From contig NZ_BONO01000006.1 in the NCBI RefSeq assembly GCF_016862755.1, forward strand, positions 96,231 to 160,230: a DNA stretch of 64,000 bases, in the 5' to 3' direction. This document shows positions 1 through 12,026 of this stretch, piece by piece. Positions within the stretch are counted from its first letter, which is position 1, and each line of letters begins with the position of its first letter. The notes under the pieces were generated by a model that worked only from the letters and a program-made list of their open reading frames with translations, did not search any database and was not told the origin of the DNA. The stretch is from Cellulomonas pakistanensis (lineage in GTDB: Bacteria > Actinomycetota > Actinomycetes > Actinomycetales > Cellulomonadaceae). Both the position numbers and the translations under genes were made by a program.

Positions 1-855
1 CGGCGCGGTGCGCTGCACGAGCTTGACGGTGACGGCGTCGAAGGACAGGTCCTCGGCGGTGGTCACGGTGGCGGACCCCTCCATCGACTGGCCCAGCGAC
101 GGGTCCTCGGCGAGCCGCGCGGCCGCGCCGACCAGGACGTCGCTCACCCGGTCGAGGTCGGCGAAGTAGTCGACCTTCACCTCGACGACGGCGTTGGCCC
201 AGCCCTGCGTCTTGTTGCCGACGCGCAGCATCGAGCCGTTCGGGACGTACCAGAGGGTGCCGTCGGCGTCGCGGATCTTGGTCACGCGCAGGCCGACCGA
301 CTCGACCGTGCCCTGCGCCGGGCCGACGTCGACGACGTCGCCGACGCCGTACTGGTCCTCGAGCAGCATGAACATGCCGGACAGGAAGTCCTTCACCAGG
401 CTCTGCGCGCCGAAGCCGAGCGCGACGCCGACGATCCCGGCGGACGCGATGAACGGCGCGATGTTGACGCCGACCTGGTCGAGCACCGACAGCACGACGA
501 TCGTGCCGATGACGATGCCCGCCGTGGAGCGCAGCACCGAGCCGATGGTGCGGGCGCGCTGGGTGCGCCGGGCCGTCGCGATCGGGTTCACCTTGCGCAG
601 CGCGTTCGCCACCTCGGCGCCGCCGAGCGGCTTGGCGATGCCGCGCTGCAGGAGCGAGGAGCCGTCGGCGATGTGCTCGGTGACGACCTTGATGAGGCGC
701 CGGACGACCAGCAGGGCGATCGCGCCGACGACGACGATGATCGCGATGCGCAGGCCGGGGCCGAGCAGCCAGTCGACGAGGGCGTTGGCGTTGGTCGCGA
801 GCTCGGCGCCCGGGTCGACCGCGGCCGGCAGGGAGGGGAGGGACGAGACGATCAC
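1..855 (-). CDS. MscS-family mechanosensitive ion channel (partial, C-terminus beyond the window)
   Basis: A small-conductance mechanosensitive channel subunit that would release solutes through the cytoplasmic membrane during osmotic downshock. Reading leftwards from a GTG at 855, 285 residues lie in the window and the frame is still open at base 1. A membrane segment near residues 25-45 precedes a pore-like helix (GIVGVALGFGAQ, about residue 140). After it comes the MscS beta-domain pattern GDVVDVGPAQGTVESVGLR with a VPNGSML element. These are the family's usual hallmarks. The start is chosen because upstream DNA falls into the inverted repeat at 957-1024 and no better start is seen. The neighbouring S9 peptidase is on the same strand but separated by about 200 bp holding a terminator-like palindrome, so this is likely its own transcript. 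Confidence 0.88.
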   Translation of the reverse strand, partial: MIVSSLPSLPAAVDPGAELATNANALVDWLLGPGLRIAIIVVVGAIALLVVRRLIKVVTEHIADGSSLLQRGIAKPLGGAEVANALRKVNPIATARRTQRARTIGSVLRSTAGIVIGTIVVLSVLDQVGVNIAPFIASAGIVGVALGFGAQSLVKDFLSGMFMLLEDQYGVGDVVDVGPAQGTVESVGLRVTKIRDADGTLWYVPNGSMLRVGNKTQGWANAVVEVKVDYFADLDRVSDVLVGAAARLAEDPSLGQSMEGSATVTTAEDLSFDAVTVKLVQRTAP

Positions 856-956
856 CGGTCCACGCTAACGAACCCGCGGCGGCGCCCGCGCCGCGCCCAC
901 GCCCCCCGCACGGGACCCTCACACGCCCCGGAGCGCGGCCGCGCGGCGGCCCGCCG

Positions 957-1024
957 CGAGACCCACTGATCCGTCCGACCGCCACGCGCGCGGCGGGTGG
1001 TCTCGGGCGGATCAGTGGGTCTCG
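957..1024 (-). terminator. Inverted repeat, 17-bp perfect arms (family A, copy 1)
   Basis: Arms at 957-973 (cgagacccactgatccg) and 1008-1024 are perfect reverse complements around a 34-nt centre. The element lies 30 bp after the stop of the S9 peptidase, so a terminator for that gene is the simplest reading, although there is no T-tract. The same 15-base arm reappears at 55164-55233, which plain terminators do not explain. Confidence 0.6.
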
Positions 1025-1053
1025 GCGAGGTACTCGCGCGGCGCCCGCATGCG

Positions 1054-3297
<2,244 letters not shown>

Positions 3298-3426
3298 GCG
3301 CGCCACCCTACGGCGCGCCCGGGCCCACCCCGGGGGCGCGGCCCCGGCGGCGGCACGCGTCCGGCCGCACCGGCCCGCACCCGCGCCCACCAGCGCGGCC
3401 GCCCGGCGTGAGTGCTGCCGCTCTGG

Positions 3427-3432
3427 CAGGAT
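3427..3432 (+). promoter_or_regulatory. Leaderless-type -10 box of malQ
   Basis: CAGGAT begins exactly 12 nt before the GTG at 3439, leaving 6 nt between the box and the start codon. There is no room for a ribosome binding site, so the transcript would be leaderless. Six other genes in the window have the same geometry. Confidence 0.5.
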
Positions 3433-3438
3433 CGCCGT

Positions 3439-5592
3439 GTGGCAGAGCGCACATCCTCCGACCCCCTGCTGGACCTCGCGCGGGCGCACGGCGTCGCGAC
3501 GGAGTTCCAGGAGTTCAACGGCGGGATGCGGCAGGTCGACGCGCCGACGCTCGTCTCCGTCCTCGGCGCGATGGGCGTCGACGCGTCCAGCCCCGAGCGG
3601 GTCGAGGTCGCGCTGCGGCACGCCGCGGACGCCCCGTGGCGCCGCGTCCTGCCGCCCGTGGTGGTGGTGAGGCAGTCCGACGAGACCCAGGTGCCGGTGC
3701 ACGTCACGCACGGCGACCCCGTGCAGGCGTGGGTGGAGGTCGACGGCGCCGAGGGCCGCGGCCGGCGCGCCGCCGGGGCGGTCGCCGAGCGGATCGAGCT
3801 GGCGCAGGCGGACGTCCTGGTGGAGCCGCGCACGGTCGACGGGCGGGAGGTCGGCCGGGCGACGTTCGTGCTGCCGCCGGGCCTGCCGCTCGGCTGGCAC
3901 CTGCTGCGCACCTCCGGCCCGTCGGGCGAGGCCGCCAGCCCGCTGGCCGTGACCCCCGACCGGCTGGAGCTGCCCGGCGCGCTCGACGAGAAGCGCGCCT
4001 GGGGCCTCATGGTGCAGCTGTACTCGGTGCGCTCGCGGGCGTCCTGGGGCGCGGGCGACCTGCGGGACCTCGCGGACCTCGCGTGGCTCTCGGGGCACGA
4101 GGCGGGCGCGCAGTTCCTGCTGATCAACCCGCTGCACGCCGCCGAGCCGGTGCCGCCGCTCACCCCGTCGCCGTACCTGCCGACGACCCGCCGGTTCGTC
4201 AACCCGCTGTACCTGCGGGTCGAGGACGTCGCCGAGACCGCGTACCTGTCGTCGGCCGACCGGGCGCTCGTCGAGTGGTCGGCCGAGCAGGCGCTCGCGC
4301 TGGACTCCGACGACGGCCCGATCGACCGCGACGTGGTGTGGGCGGCCAAGAAGGCCGCGCTCGAGGTGGTGTTCGCGGTGCCGCGGTCCGCCGCCCGGCA
4401 GTCCGCGTTCGACGACTTCCGGCGGCGCGAGGGCCGCGGGCTCGAGGACTTCGCCCTCTGGTGCGCGCTGGTCGAGAAGCACGGCCCGCCGCCGTGGCCG
4501 GCCGACCTCCGTGACCCCGCCGCGCCCGGCGCCCTGCGCGCCCGCACCGAGCTGGCCGACCGGGTGCAGTTCTTCTGCTGGCTGCAGTGGCTGTGCGACC
4601 AGCAGCTGGCGACGGCGCAGCGCACCGCCCACGAGGCCGGGATGTCGATCGGCGTCATGCACGACCTCGCCGTCGGCGTGCACCCGGTCGGCGCGGACGC
4701 GTGGGCGCTCGGGTCCGTGCTCGCGCGCGGCGCGTCGGTCGGCGCCCCGCCGGACATGTACAACCAGCAGGGGCAGGACTGGTCGCAGCCGCCGTGGCAC
4801 CCCGCGGAGCTGGAGCGGGTCGCCTACCGGCCGTACCGCGACATGCTCCGCACCGTGCTGCGGCACGCGGGGGCCGTGCGGATCGACCACATCATCGGGC
4901 TGTTCCGGCTGTGGTGGATCCCGCAGGGCAACAGCCCCGCCGACGCCACCTACGTCGCCTACGACCACGACGCGATGATCGGCATCCTCGCGCTGGAGGC
5001 GCACCGGGCCGGCGCCGTCGTCATCGGCGAGGACCTGGGCAACGTCGAGCCGTGGGTCCGCGACTACCTGCACGAGCGCGGGGTGCTCGGCACGTCGATC
5101 CTGTGGTTCGAGAAGGACGCCGACGGCCGCCCGCTGCCGCCCGACGACTACCGGCGGCTCGCGCTGTCGTCCGTCACGACGCACGACCTGCCGCCGACCG
5201 CCGGCTACCTGGCCGAGGAGCACGTCGCGCTGCGCGAGCGGCTCGGGCTGCTCACGGAGCCGGTCGAGCAGGTGCGCCGTGCGGCGCGGGCCGAGCGCGA
5301 GGAGATGCTGGCGGTGCTGCGCGAGCGCGGGCTGCTCGGCGACGACCCGACCGAGCGCGAGGTCGTCGAGGCCCTGCACCGGTACGTGCTGCGGACGCCG
5401 AGCGTGCTCGTCGGGGTGTCGCTGGCCGACGCGGTGGGCGAGCGCCGGGCGCAGAACCAGCCGGGGACCGACCAGGAGTACCCCAACTGGCGGGTGCCGC
5501 TCGCCGACGGGGCCGGCCGGCTCGTCATGCTGGACGACCTGTTCACCAACGCGCGGCTGCGGTCGCTCGCGGCGGTGCTGGCGGAGGGCTGA
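3439..5592 (+). CDS. malQ: 4-alpha-glucanotransferase (amylomaltase, GH77)
   Basis: Transfers alpha-1,4-glucan segments between maltodextrins, releasing glucose, in cytosolic maltose/glycogen metabolism. 717 residues, matching the actinobacterial MalQ type with a long N-terminal extension. GH77 catalytic signatures are in order: nucleophile Asp483 in VRIDHIIGLFRLWW, acid/base Glu531 in VIGEDLGNVEPWVRDY and transition-state Asp583 in TTHDLPPTAGY. GTG 3439 is preferred over the in-frame GTG 3412 because a -10-like box sits 6 nt before it and the VAERTSSDPLL start fits the family. No maltose transport genes are nearby, so it appears to stand alone. Confidence 0.95.
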   Translation: MAERTSSDPLLDLARAHGVATEFQEFNGGMRQVDAPTLVSVLGAMGVDASSPERVEVALRHAADAPWRRVLPPVVVVRQSDETQVPVHVTHGDPVQAWVEVDGAEGRGRRAAGAVAERIELAQADVLVEPRTVDGREVGRATFVLPPGLPLGWHLLRTSGPSGEAASPLAVTPDRLELPGALDEKRAWGLMVQLYSVRSRASWGAGDLRDLADLAWLSGHEAGAQFLLINPLHAAEPVPPLTPSPYLPTTRRFVNPLYLRVEDVAETAYLSSADRALVEWSAEQALALDSDDGPIDRDVVWAAKKAALEVVFAVPRSAARQSAFDDFRRREGRGLEDFALWCALVEKHGPPPWPADLRDPAAPGALRARTELADRVQFFCWLQWLCDQQLATAQRTAHEAGMSIGVMHDLAVGVHPVGADAWALGSVLARGASVGAPPDMYNQQGQDWSQPPWHPAELERVAYRPYRDMLRTVLRHAGAVRIDHIIGLFRLWWIPQGNSPADATYVAYDHDAMIGILALEAHRAGAVVIGEDLGNVEPWVRDYLHERGVLGTSILWFEKDADGRPLPPDDYRRLALSSVTTHDLPPTAGYLAEEHVALRERLGLLTEPVEQVRRAARAEREEMLAVLRERGLLGDDPTEREVVEALHRYVLRTPSVLVGVSLADAVGERRAQNQPGTDQEYPNWRVPLADGAGRLVMLDDLFTNARLRSLAAVLAEG

Positions 5593-5620
5593 CGCCGGCT
5601 CGCCGCGCCGGGCGGCTGGC

Positions 5621-5626
5621 TAGGCT
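5621..5626 (+). promoter_or_regulatory. Leaderless-type -10 box of the P-loop kinase gene
   Basis: TAGGCT begins 12 nt before the ATG at 5633, with 6 nt between box and start and no ribosome binding site. Confidence 0.5.
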
Positions 5627-5632
5627 GCCCGG

Positions 5633-6244
5633 ATGACCACCCCCTGGCCGCCCCGACGCGTCCGGGTGGTCGGCACGAGCGGCGCGGGCAAGACGACGTT
5701 CGCCCGCGCGCTCGCCCGCCGGCTCGGCGTCCCGCACCGCGAGCTCGACGCGGTGTTCTGGGGGCCGGGCTGGCAGCTGCGGGACCGCGACGAGGCGCAG
5801 GGCGTGCTGCGGGCGTTCCTCGCCGGGTCGCCCGGCGGCTGGGTCGTCGACGGCAACTGGAACTCCCGCCGCGGCGCGCTCGGGGACGACGCCGACGTGG
5901 TGGTCTGGCTCGACTTCCCGCGACCGCTCGTGATGGCGCGGGTCGTGCGGCGGACGGTCGGGCGCGGGCTGCTGCGCCGCGAGCTGTGGCACGGCAACCG
6001 GGAGCAGCTCCGCAGCCTCGTGCGCCGCGACCCGGAGGAGAACATCGTGCTCTGGGCGTGGACGAGCTTCGCCCGCACCCGCGAGGCGTACACCGCGGAG
6101 GCGGCGCGGGGGACGGTCCCGGTGGTCCGCCTCCGGTCGCCGCGGCAGGCGCGCCGCTGGCTGGCGTCCCTCCCGGCCGCGGCGCCGGTCCTTGCGAGCC
6201 GGGCCGCGCCGCCGTCGCCCGACCGGGACCCCGCGCCGAGGTAG
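5633..6244 (+). CDS. Small P-loop NTPase, adenylate kinase / FlaR (topology modulation)-like
   Basis: 203 residues with a Walker A loop GTSGAGKTTFARALARRL near the N-terminus (about residues 14-22). It then has the HRELDAVFWGPGW and VVDGNWNSRRG segments typical of the 'topology modulation' or adenylate-kinase-like family. The substrate is unknown; a nucleotide- or small-molecule kinase role is inferred only from the fold. The C-terminal 25 residues are low-complexity (Pro, Ala, Arg). The TAG stop (6242-6244) lies inside the left arm of the inverted repeat at 6237-6304, so the end of the reading frame is set by that palindrome. It follows malQ by 40 bp but seems to have its own promoter. Confidence 0.82.
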   Translation: MTTPWPPRRVRVVGTSGAGKTTFARALARRLGVPHRELDAVFWGPGWQLRDRDEAQGVLRAFLAGSPGGWVVDGNWNSRRGALGDDADVVVWLDFPRPLVMARVVRRTVGRGLLRRELWHGNREQLRSLVRRDPEENIVLWAWTSFARTREAYTAEAARGTVPVVRLRSPRQARRWLASLPAAAPVLASRAAPPSPDRDPAPR

Positions 6245-6304
6245 TGCGTTCGCGCCGACGTAGTGCGGTGGAACGCACGACCTCGCGTGGAACGCGCTAC
6301 CTCG
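6237..6304. terminator. Inverted repeat overlapping the kinase stop codon
   Basis: Arms 6237-6251 (cgaggtagtgcgttc) and 6290-6304 match as reverse complements at 14 of 15 positions. A weaker inner pair sits around gacgtagtgcg. It contains the stop codon of the kinase gene. The position, between convergent genes, suits a bidirectional terminator. Confidence 0.5.
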
Positions 6305-6350
6305 CGTGGGCCGCATAACATCGCGCTCGCAGGTCTCGCGCGTCCGGGCA

Positions 6351-6427
6351 CGCCGAGTTCGGTGGGTCCCGCCGAGTTCGGTGGCGGGAAGCACCGACGT
6401 CGGCGGCAGGTACCGAAGTCGCCGGGA
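6351..6427. repeat. Compound inverted repeat with duplicated gccgagttcggtg phrase
   Basis: The phrase gccgagttcggtg occurs twice directly (6352-6364 and 6371-6383) and is answered by two degenerate complementary copies (6392-6406 and about 6411-6423). The pair 6369-6383/6392-6406 matches at 13 of 15. A close relative of the phrase forms the palindrome at 25233-25306. It lies about 65 bp past the pepN stop, in the convergent gap. Confidence 0.5.
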
Positions 6428-6490
6428 CGACGGCGCGCCCGGGGCCGCCCCCCGTGAGAGGAGCAGCGCCGGGCGCGTCGGGCCGGGGCG

Positions 6491-9130
<2,640 letters not shown>

Positions 9131-9272
9131 GCGGGGTCTCCTCGTGGAACGTCGGTCGCAGGTCTGCGGTGGCCAGGCGGGCTGACCGTCGCCGCATCAT
9201 TCCACCACCCGCGGTGTGGTGCGGTCCCCGGCCGCAGCACGTGCCGGCCGGGGAGGTGCCGGCAGGCGCTTG

Positions 9273-9302
9273 CCGGGCGGTCCGCGCGCCCGGACCGCCC
9301 GG
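9273..9302. promoter_or_regulatory. 12-bp perfect hairpin in the pepN / Rv2466c-like divergent region
   Basis: Left arm 9273-9284 and right arm 9291-9302 (core cgggcggtccg) pair perfectly around a 6-nt loop in the 286-bp gap between divergent genes. Function unknown. I searched this gap for a SigH/SigR-type GGAAT...GTT promoter, expected from the M. tuberculosis homologue, and did not find a convincing one. Confidence 0.35.
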
Positions 9303-9416
9303 GCCCGGCGTGACACGGGCGCCCCCTTCCGGGGCATGATGGCGGGCGGCGGTCGTCCGGCCGCCCGCGTCCGCGCGCACGCACCCCGACAGCCGACAGC
9401 CTGAGGAGCACCACCC

Positions 9417-10040
9417 GTGACCGACACGACCGCGCCCGACCGCGACACCGCCGACTTCTGGTTCGACCCCGCGTGCCCCTGGGCGTGGATGACGTCGCGC
9501 TGGATGACCGAGGTGCAGCGGGTCCGCGACGTGGACGTGCGCTGGCACGTGATGAGCCTGTCCGTGCTCAACGAGGGCCGCGACCTGCCGGACGACTACC
9601 GCGCGCTGATGGACGAGTCCTGGGCGGCCGTGCGCGTGCTGACCGCGACGAAGGAGCTGTACGGCGCCGAGCACCTCAAGCCGCTGTACGACGCGCTCGG
9701 CACCCGCCGGCACCCGGGCGGCCGCACGGACACCTGGGCGATCATCCGCGAGGCGCTCGACGAGGTCGGCCTGCCCCAGTCCCTGCGCGCCTACGGCGAC
9801 ACCGACGAGTTCGACGAGCAGCTGCGGGCCTCGCACGCCGAGGCGATCGCGCTGGTCGGCGACGAGGTCGGCACCCCCGTGGTCGCCCTCAACGGCACGG
9901 CGTTCTTCGGCCCGGTGATGACGCCGGCGCCGAAGGGCGAGGAGGCCGGGCGGCTGTGGGACGGCCTCGCGCTGGTCACCGGCGTCCCCGGCTTCTACGA
10001 GCTGAAGCGCACCCGCACCAAGGGTCCCGTCTTCGACTGA
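9417..10040 (+). CDS. DsbA-fold mycothiol-dependent nitroreductase-like protein (Rv2466c homologue)
   Basis: A thioredoxin-fold DsbA-family protein of 207 residues. From memory it matches M. tuberculosis Rv2466c closely along its length: ADFWFDPACPWAW at the active site, a conserved VGTPVV...NG.AFFGPV segment, and a GEEAGRLWD...ELKRTRTK...FD C-terminus. Rv2466c is a mycothiol-linked reductase of the oxidative-stress response with a CPWC motif. Here the motif is CPWA: Cys20 is kept and the second Cys is replaced by Ala23. The reaction would therefore rely on one thiol plus mycothiol. The GTG start has a GAGGAG site 9 nt upstream. pepN is divergent next door and rpiB is the third member of the shared neighbourhood. 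Confidence 0.88.
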   Translation: MTDTTAPDRDTADFWFDPACPWAWMTSRWMTEVQRVRDVDVRWHVMSLSVLNEGRDLPDDYRALMDESWAAVRVLTATKELYGAEHLKPLYDALGTRRHPGGRTDTWAIIREALDEVGLPQSLRAYGDTDEFDEQLRASHAEAIALVGDEVGTPVVALNGTAFFGPVMTPAPKGEEAGRLWDGLALVTGVPGFYELKRTRTKGPVFD

Positions 10041-10099
10041 GCGTCCGCGCCCCCCGGCGCACCCGCACCCCTCGCACCCCGCACCTCCGGAGGACCCCC

Positions 10100-10657
10100 A
10101 TGGCAGCCCTCGCGAACCTGAGCCGCGGCCTCAAGATCTTCCTCGCCGTCGACCTGGTGCTCCTCCTGGGCCTGCTCGTCGCGGTCGTCGTCGTGCTCGG
10201 CGGCGGCTCGGGCGACGGCGGCGCCGGGGCCACCCCGTCCGCGCCCGCCTCCCAGGCCGCGACCGGCGGCGCGACCGACGACGGCACGTCCGGCGCGACC
10301 AGCGACACCGCCACGTCGTTCGCGTCCCCGACGGGCAACATCGCGTGCACCATGTCGCCCGACGGCGTCACCTGCACCATCGCGAACAAGCAGTACGACG
10401 TCCCCGCGTCCGCGGGCTGCACCGGCACGACCGGGCACACGATCGTGCTGAACGAGGCCGACGGCGTCACCACCCCGTGCGTCGAGGGCCCGGCGCCCGC
10501 CCCCGCGTCGGCGGACACCCCGGTCCTCGAGTACGGGCAGACCCAGACGGTCGGGCCGTACACCTGCACGAGCGGGTCCGACGGCATGTCCTGCGTGGTC
10601 GACGAGACGGGTGACGGGTTCCGCGTCGCGACCGCGGCGCTGACGACGCTGCCGTGA
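10100..10657 (+). CDS. Membrane-anchored extracytoplasmic Cys-rich protein (DUF6636-like)
   Basis: 185 residues. An N-terminal membrane anchor (FLAVDLVLLLGLLVAVVVVL, about residues 15-34) is followed by a Gly/Ala/Ser/Thr linker and a compact C-terminal domain with six cysteines (IACTM, VTCTI, AGCTG, TPCVE, YTCTS, MSCVV). The pattern SPTGNIACTM...GVTC resembles DUF6636-type exported domains. Six Cys outside the membrane suggest three disulfides. No function can be named. ATG 10100 has a strong GGAGG site 6 nt upstream, 60 bp after the Rv2466c-like gene. It overlaps the next gene by 4 bp (GTGA), so the two are probably translated together. Confidence 0.8.
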   Translation: MAALANLSRGLKIFLAVDLVLLLGLLVAVVVVLGGGSGDGGAGATPSAPASQAATGGATDDGTSGATSDTATSFASPTGNIACTMSPDGVTCTIANKQYDVPASAGCTGTTGHTIVLNEADGVTTPCVEGPAPAPASADTPVLEYGQTQTVGPYTCTSGSDGMSCVVDETGDGFRVATAALTTLP

Positions 10658-11979
10658 CGGGGCGCCCGCCGGCCGGGCTGCGGCTGGTCCGCCGCTCGCC
10701 GACGACGTGGTGGCCGGTGCCCACGCTGGGCACCCCGGAGTCCCGGGGGTTCCCGCAGGCCGCGCTGGACGCGCACCGGCCGTCGCCGTGGCGGTACGTG
10801 CTCGGGGGCCTGCTCGGCGGCGCGCTCGCGGGGGTGGTCGCGCTGCTGCTCGCCCCGCCCGGCTGGGCGGCGTGGGACGGCGCCGCCCGGGTGGCCGGTG
10901 CGGTGGCCGGGCTCGTCCTGCTCGCGGTGGTCCACACCCGCGGGCACCCGGTCGCGTACGCGCTCGGCGGCGTCGGCGGCGCCGCGGCGGGCCTCGCGCT
11001 GGGCGGCCGGGTCGCACCCGCGGTGGTGCTCGCGGTGGTCGGCTGCGCCCTGGCCGTGCCGGCGTGGTCCGGGTACGCCGCCCGGACGCGCTGGTGGCCG
11101 CGGCTCGACGCCCTCGCCGAGCGGCACCGCTGCGTCGAGGGCGCCGTGGCGGAGGCGGTGCCCGTGGCGGGGTCGGGGTGGCCCGCCCGCTACGACGTGC
11201 GGGTGACCAGCCCGGATGCGCCAGGGCTCCACTGGTGGGCGCTGGAGCGGCAGGCGTCGCCCGGGAGCCGGCCCCTCGTCGGCGACCCGGTCCGGATCTG
11301 GTACCGCCCGGACGACCCGGAGGCCGCGGTGCTGTGCGTCCCCGAGGACGTCGTCGCCCCCGAGGCGCGCCGGCGGCGGTACCGCGAGCACCGCGACGCG
11401 AACGGGGGCGTCGACCCGACGCTGCCGCTGCCGGTCCGGGACCCGCCGGTGGTCGTCGCGACGCTGCCGGACGCGGACGCGCCGTTCCCCGCGGCGGCCG
11501 TGACGGCGCTCCGCCCGGGCCCGGGACGGGCGCCCGTGGTCCTGGCGGCCGCGGCCGCCGTGCTGGCCCTGGTCTCGGCCCTGACCTTCCTCGCCGGCCG
11601 CTCCGGCGCGACGGCGGCGGGCACCGCGGTCCTGGTCGCGGTGGCCGCCTGGGTCGCCGCGCGCACGCGGGCCAGCAGGCGGCGGCGCTGGGCGCGGCTC
11701 GCGCCGCTGCTCGACCGGCCGGTGCGGGCCGACGGCGTCGTCGAGCGGGTCGTCGTGGCCGAGGGCTCGCCGTGGTGCGTGCTGCACGTCGCCTCGCCGG
11801 CCGCGCCCGGCGGCACGTGGCTCGCCCGGGAGCGCACGACCCCGCGGCTGCGGCCGACGGCGGGGCAGCGCGTGACGGCGTGGCACGCGCCGGACGACCC
11901 GGGCGCCGTGGTGCTCGGGATCCCGGCGGCCGCGCCCGACCCCGGGCGGGAGCCGAGCGGGGCGGCCCGCGCGGGCTGA
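10654..11979 (+). CDS. Multi-pass membrane protein with an internally duplicated DUF3592-like domain
   Basis: 441 residues, unknown function. An N-terminal block of about four membrane segments (residues 45-140) is followed by a soluble domain and then a second membrane pair (about 290-335). A second soluble domain follows, similar to the first. The domains end alike: GDPVRIWYRPDDPEAAVLC versus GQRVTAWHAPDDPGAVVLG, each followed by a proline. This indicates an internal duplication. The layout (soluble domain reading V.A.Y.P.DP) resembles DUF3592 membrane proteins, but that is a weak match. Its GTG start overlaps the stop of the exported Cys-rich protein by 4 bp, and both may act at the cell envelope. 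Confidence 0.75.
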   Translation: MTGRPPAGLRLVRRSPTTWWPVPTLGTPESRGFPQAALDAHRPSPWRYVLGGLLGGALAGVVALLLAPPGWAAWDGAARVAGAVAGLVLLAVVHTRGHPVAYALGGVGGAAAGLALGGRVAPAVVLAVVGCALAVPAWSGYAARTRWWPRLDALAERHRCVEGAVAEAVPVAGSGWPARYDVRVTSPDAPGLHWWALERQASPGSRPLVGDPVRIWYRPDDPEAAVLCVPEDVVAPEARRRRYREHRDANGGVDPTLPLPVRDPPVVVATLPDADAPFPAAAVTALRPGPGRAPVVLAAAAAVLALVSALTFLAGRSGATAAGTAVLVAVAAWVAARTRASRRRRWARLAPLLDRPVRADGVVERVVVAEGSPWCVLHVASPAAPGGTWLARERTTPRLRPTAGQRVTAWHAPDDPGAVVLGIPAAAPDPGREPSGAARAG

Positions 11980-11987
11980 GCGACGAC

Positions 11988-12021
11988 CGGCGCGCCCGCC
12001 CCGACCGGAGCGGGCGCGCCG
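11988..12021. terminator. Bidirectional terminator hairpin
   Basis: Perfect 12-bp arms cggcgcgcccgc (11988-11999) and its complement (12010-12021) around a 10-nt loop, in the 47-bp gap between convergent genes. It starts 9 bp after one stop and ends 6 bp before the other. Confidence 0.7.
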
Positions 12022-12026
12022 AGCCG

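Noticed and set aside
9131..9416. SigH/SigR promoter (GGAAT-N18-GTT) for the Rv2466c-like gene
   Set aside because: Only a GGAAT reading towards pepN was seen, with no GTT at the right spacing; the plus strand has no match.
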